Of a DNA stretch of 8,431 bases, positions 5,730 through 8,431 are shown one piece after another; positions within the stretch are counted from its first letter, which is position 1, and every line of letters begins with the position of its first letter. This stretch comes from Selenomonas sp052169755 (GTDB lineage: Bacteria > Bacillota > Negativicutes > Selenomonadales > Selenomonadaceae). The position numbers and the translations under genes were made by a program. The stretch spans positions 1-8,431 of the forward strand of contig NZ_JBQNBV010000093.1 of the NCBI RefSeq assembly GCF_052169755.1. Direction: 5' to 3'. The notes below the pieces were generated by a model. The model did not search any database. It was not told where the DNA came from and worked only from the letters and a program-made list of their open reading frames with translations.

Positions 5730-6570
5730 ACTCGGTGCGCACATCAACAACATCGCGCTCCATCATATCGTCTTTGCCCTGCCGTTTGCCTACATGAGCG
5801 CGTTTCTGGCGGCGGGGGGGATGCCGCCCGTGATGGATCTCGTCTGGATCACGGTCGCCATCGCAGGCGCGAGGAGCGCGGCGCTCGCCTTGGACAACCT
5901 CGCCGACTTGAAGTACGACAAGAAGCAGCCGCGGCTCGCCTCACGCGCTATGGTGCGAGGCGACTTGAAGCCGCGCGAGGCGAAGCTCTCGATCGTTTTT
6001 TATCTCATCGTCTGTATCTTGGCGGTGGCGCAGCTCAGACCGATCTGTCTTTGGCTTCTGCCCGTCGCCGTCGTGCCGTTCTTGATCTATCCGTATACGA
6101 AGCGCTTCACATTCCTGTGTCACTTGGTGCTGGGAATCGCCATCGCTATGGCGCCGGCGGGCAGCTGGGTCGCGGTGACGGGAGAGCTTCCTCTGCCCGC
6201 CGTCGTCCTCTGCGTCGCCGTGGCGCTTTGGATCGGTGCGTTCGATGCCGTCTACGGCTCGCAGGATGAAGCGTTCGACCGCTCCGAGGGACTTCACTCG
6301 CTGGCGACGCAGTTCACGGCGCACGGAGCGCTCGTCATCTGCCGCTTCGTGCACGCCGCGAGTATCGCGTGCTTCTATGGCCTCGGCATCCTCATGGAAC
6401 TGCAGTGGCTCTACTTCATCGGTGTGGGCGTCGCGGCAGGAACGCTCGTCTACCAGCACCGCATCGTGAGCGCTGACGATTACAGCCGCGTCACGCAGCG
6501 CTACTTCATGCGCAACGGCATCGTTTCCATCGCCATGCTCATCTTTACCGTGGCGAGCTTGTACGTTTGA
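5722..6570 (+). CDS. UbiA-family aromatic prenyltransferase, TTG start
   Basis: This integral membrane enzyme transfers a polyprenyl chain to an aromatic ring. It would join the product of the upstream prenyl synthase to the quinone ring precursor (MqnP- or UbiA-like). With TTG at 5722 the protein has 282 residues and starts MAKLGAHINNIALHHIVFALPFAY, as in relatives. GGAGGGA at 5707-5713 lies 8 bases upstream; the ATG at 5692 has no comparable site. The first Asp-rich motif reads D58-N-L-A-D62-L-K-Y-D66, with Asp where most members have Asn, followed by RLASRAM. The second is D175-A-V-Y178-G-S-Q-D182-E-A-F-D186, then GLHSLA, typical of the family. Several hydrophobic spans fit the usual multi-helix fold. 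It overlaps ubiD by 8 bases and ends 14 bases before folD. The aromatic acceptor is not determined. Confidence 0.9.
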   Translation: MAKLGAHINNIALHHIVFALPFAYMSAFLAAGGMPPVMDLVWITVAIAGARSAALALDNLADLKYDKKQPRLASRAMVRGDLKPREAKLSIVFYLIVCILAVAQLRPICLWLLPVAVVPFLIYPYTKRFTFLCHLVLGIAIAMAPAGSWVAVTGELPLPAVVLCVAVALWIGAFDAVYGSQDEAFDRSEGLHSLATQFTAHGALVICRFVHAASIACFYGLGILMELQWLYFIGVGVAAGTLVYQHRIVSADDYSRVTQRYFMRNGIVSIAMLIFTVASLYV

Positions 6571-6584
6571 TGGGAGAGTGAAAT

Positions 6585-7448
6585 ATGACAGCCCGATTGC
6601 TCGAAGGCAAGGTTTTTGCCCAAAAGATTAAGGACGAGGCGCGGGAGGAGGCGCTGGCTTTGCGCACCGTACTCGGCAGGATGCCGGGGCTTGCCGTCGT
6701 CATCGTCGGCGAAGATCCGGCGTCCGAGGTTTATGTGCGCAACAAGGAACGCGCGTGCGAGGCGCTCGGCTTTTTTTCCGCTCTGATCGCCTTGCCCGAA
6801 ACGACGACGAAGGAGGATCTTCTCGCCGAGATCGACCGGCTCAATGCGAGTCGCCGCATCGACGGCATCCTCGTGCAGCTTCCTCTGCCCGCGCACCTCG
6901 CGAAGAGCGCGGCGGAGATCATCGAGCGCATCGACCCGAAAAAGGACGTCGACGGTTTCCATCCGATCAATGTCGGGCGGTTGGTCGCGGGAGAACATTC
7001 GCTCGTGCCGTGTACGCCTGCAGGCTGCATGAAGATGCTCAAGCTCGCGGGGATTCCCGTCGCGGGCAAACGCGCCTGCGTCATCGGCAGGAGCAATATC
7101 GTGGGCAAGCCGATCAGCCAGCTCTTGCTCGCAGAGAATGCGACGGTCACGGTCTGTCACTCGCGCACGGAAGATCTCGCCGCTGTCGCACGCGAGGCGG
7201 ATATCCTCGTCGCTGCCGTCGGCAAGCCGCGCTTCGTGACGGCGGATATGGTGAAGCCCGGCGCGACGGTCATCGACGTCGGCATCAACCGCATCGCCGA
7301 GAAGAAACTTGTCGGCGACGTCGATTTTGACGCCGTGAAGGAAGTCGCGGGCGCGATCACGCCCGTGCCCGGCGGCGTCGGACTCCTGACCATCGCCACG
7401 CTCATGGCGAACACGGTGCAGGCGGCGAAGATGCGGCTGGAGAAGTGA
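6585..7448 (+). CDS. folD: Bifunctional methylenetetrahydrofolate dehydrogenase / methenyltetrahydrofolate cyclohydrolase
   Basis: FolD interconverts 5,10-methylene-, 5,10-methenyl- and 10-formyl-tetrahydrofolate in the cytoplasm, with NADP as usual cofactor. The 287-residue product is full length. Catalytic landmarks match E. coli numbering: Ser47, Tyr50 and Lys54 in SEVYVRNK, Gln98 in QLPLP, and Asp121 in DVDGFHPIN. The Rossmann segment reads VIGRSNIVGKPISQLLL, followed by CHSRT and DVGINRI. One oddity is that the near-invariant PGGVGPMT reads PGGVGLLT here, with Leu267-Leu268 replacing Pro-Met. GGGAG at 6572-6576, 8 bases before the ATG, supports the start. It lies 14 bases after the ubiA-type gene and 12 bases before fhs, whose product supplies its 10-formyl-tetrahydrofolate substrate or uses its product. 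Confidence 0.96.
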   Translation: MTARLLEGKVFAQKIKDEAREEALALRTVLGRMPGLAVVIVGEDPASEVYVRNKERACEALGFFSALIALPETTTKEDLLAEIDRLNASRRIDGILVQLPLPAHLAKSAAEIIERIDPKKDVDGFHPINVGRLVAGEHSLVPCTPAGCMKMLKLAGIPVAGKRACVIGRSNIVGKPISQLLLAENATVTVCHSRTEDLAAVAREADILVAAVGKPRFVTADMVKPGATVIDVGINRIAEKKLVGDVDFDAVKEVAGAITPVPGGVGLLTIATLMANTVQAAKMRLEK

Positions 7449-7460
7449 GGAGGGGCAGCC

Positions 7461-8431
7461 ATGAAATCTGATGTGGAAATCGCACAAGCGGCGAGGATGA
7501 AGCCGATCGAGGAGATCGCTTCGAAGATCGGTCTTGCGCTTGACGACTTGGAGCTTTACGGCAAATATAAGGCGAAGGTCACGCTCGACGCTTGGCAGCG
7601 CGTCAAGGACAAGCCGAACGGCAAGCTCATCCTCTGCACGGCGATCAACCCGACGCCGGCGGGCGAGGGCAAGACAACGACGAGCGTCGGGCTTGCCGAT
7701 GCGCTTTCTCGCCGAGGTCATAAGGCGGCGGCGGCGCTTCGTGAACCGTCGATGGGGCCGTGCTTCGGCATGAAGGGCGGCGCGGCGGGCGGCGGCTATG
7801 CGCAGGTCGTGCCGATGGAGGACATCAACCTGCATTTCACGGGAGACTTTCACGCCATCACGACGGCGCACAACATCCTCGCCGCCATCATCGACAACCA
7901 TATCCAGCAGGGCAATGCTCTCGATCTCGACGTGCGCCGCATCACATGGAAGCGCGTCCTCGATCTCAACGACCGCGCACTGCGCCACGTCGTCATCGGC
8001 ATGGGCGGCAAGGCGCACGGCGTGCCGCGTGAGACGGGTTTCGACATCACGGTGGCGTCGGAGATGATGGCGATCCTCTGTCTCTCGCGCGACCTCATGG
8101 ACATGAAGGAGCGCCTCGGACGCATCGTCATCGGTTACACGCGCTCGGGCAGAGCTGTGCGTGCCGACGAGCTCGGCGCGACGGGCGCACTGGCGCTGCT
8201 CTTCAAGGACGCGATCAAGCCGAATCTCGTGCAGACGCTCGAAGGCACGCCCGTCTTCATCCACGGCGGTCCTTTTGCCAACATCGCGCACGGCTGCAAC
8301 AGCATCATGGCGACGAAGTTCGCGTTGAAGTTCGCCGACGTCGTCGTGACGGAGGCGGGGTTCGGCGCCGATCTCGGTGCGGAGAAGTTCCTCGACATCA
8401 AGTGCCGCTTTGCGGGAATTTCGCCCGACGC
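7461..8431 (+). CDS. fhs: Formate-tetrahydrofolate ligase, 5' part (cut by window end)
   Basis: Fhs (formyltetrahydrofolate synthetase) makes 10-formyl-tetrahydrofolate from formate, ATP and tetrahydrofolate. It works reversibly in acetogens and as a one-carbon entry point elsewhere. The window holds 323 complete codons plus 2 bases, out of about 555 usual; the frame is open to the end, so it is truncated only by the window. Seen motifs are the P-loop TPAGEGKTTTSVGLADAL (65-82), REPSMGPCFGMKGGAAGGGY, VPMEDINLHFTGDFHAI, GFDITVASEMMAILCLSRDL and EAGFGADLGAEKFLDIKCR. The ATG has GGAGGGG at 7449-7455, 5 bases upstream, overlapping the folD stop region. Its pairing with folD is a common one-carbon arrangement. 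A role in full acetogenesis cannot be claimed from this pair alone. Confidence 0.96.
   Translation, partial: MKSDVEIAQAARMKPIEEIASKIGLALDDLELYGKYKAKVTLDAWQRVKDKPNGKLILCTAINPTPAGEGKTTTSVGLADALSRRGHKAAAALREPSMGPCFGMKGGAAGGGYAQVVPMEDINLHFTGDFHAITTAHNILAAIIDNHIQQGNALDLDVRRITWKRVLDLNDRALRHVVIGMGGKAHGVPRETGFDITVASEMMAILCLSRDLMDMKERLGRIVIGYTRSGRAVRADELGATGALALLFKDAIKPNLVQTLEGTPVFIHGGPFANIAHGCNSIMATKFALKFADVVVTEAGFGADLGAEKFLDIKCRFAGISPD

Noticed and set aside
4497..5753. Open frame of 418 codons on the - strand opposite the ubiD-type gene
   Set aside because: Same kind of shadow: low-complexity Arg/His/Asp-rich protein, no Shine-Dalgarno or known domain, fully covered by a strong + strand gene.
6501..8291. 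Open frame of 596 codons on the - strand opposite folD and fhs
   Set aside because: Its sequence is Arg/His/Asp-rich with no family motif, and it lies exactly antisense to two well-motifed genes. Long antisense frames are expected from GC-biased codon use.

Overview
The window reads as housekeeping chromosome of a GC-rich, anaerobic, Firmicutes-type bacterium. My best guess is a diderm Negativicutes member such as Selenomonas or a relative. The reasons are strong Shine-Dalgarno sites before most genes, the tmRNA tag ending in ALAA, a Tat operon with two TatA-type genes, and a folD-fhs pair. The genus is an inference from style and gene content; no 16S or other marker is present. I see no insertion sequence, prophage, CRISPR array, tRNA gene or toxin-antitoxin pair.

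Layout. Bases 1-296 are the 3' part of tmRNA (ssrA, + strand), with its tag reading frame, three recognisable pseudoknots and the T-arm/CCA end; its 5' end lies outside the window. A near-perfect 21-bp hairpin (327-372) separates it from deoD (385-1098, - strand), which converges on it. A 194-bp AT-rich intergenic region holds back-to-back promoters for deoD and for an Rrf2-family regulator (1293-1724) with a three-cysteine Fe-S-type motif. After a 101-bp gap a same-strand gene train runs to the window end: long-chain polyprenyl diphosphate synthase, TatA/TatB-like protein, second TatA, TatC, UbiD-family decarboxylase, UbiA-family prenyltransferase, folD, and fhs cut off at base 8431. From tatA1 on, the gaps are 14 bp or less, or the genes overlap, so this is very probably one operon.

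How the genes fit together. The prenyl synthase would make the isoprenoid tail, UbiA would attach it to an aromatic ring, and UbiD would decarboxylate the ring. Together they suggest late menaquinone synthesis, possibly the futalosine route, whose MqnP and MqnL steps are UbiA- and UbiD-like. The Tat genes would export folded cofactor-bearing respiratory enzymes that use the quinone. FolD and Fhs form the tetrahydrofolate one-carbon module. The Fe-S-type Rrf2 protein upstream is a candidate regulator, but nothing in the sequence proves it controls the train.

I did not find a clearly new system. The points most worth a second look are the repeat-bearing N-terminal extension of TatC, the TatB-like start of the first TatA, the altered motifs in UbiA and FolD, and the long tmRNA/deoD hairpin.
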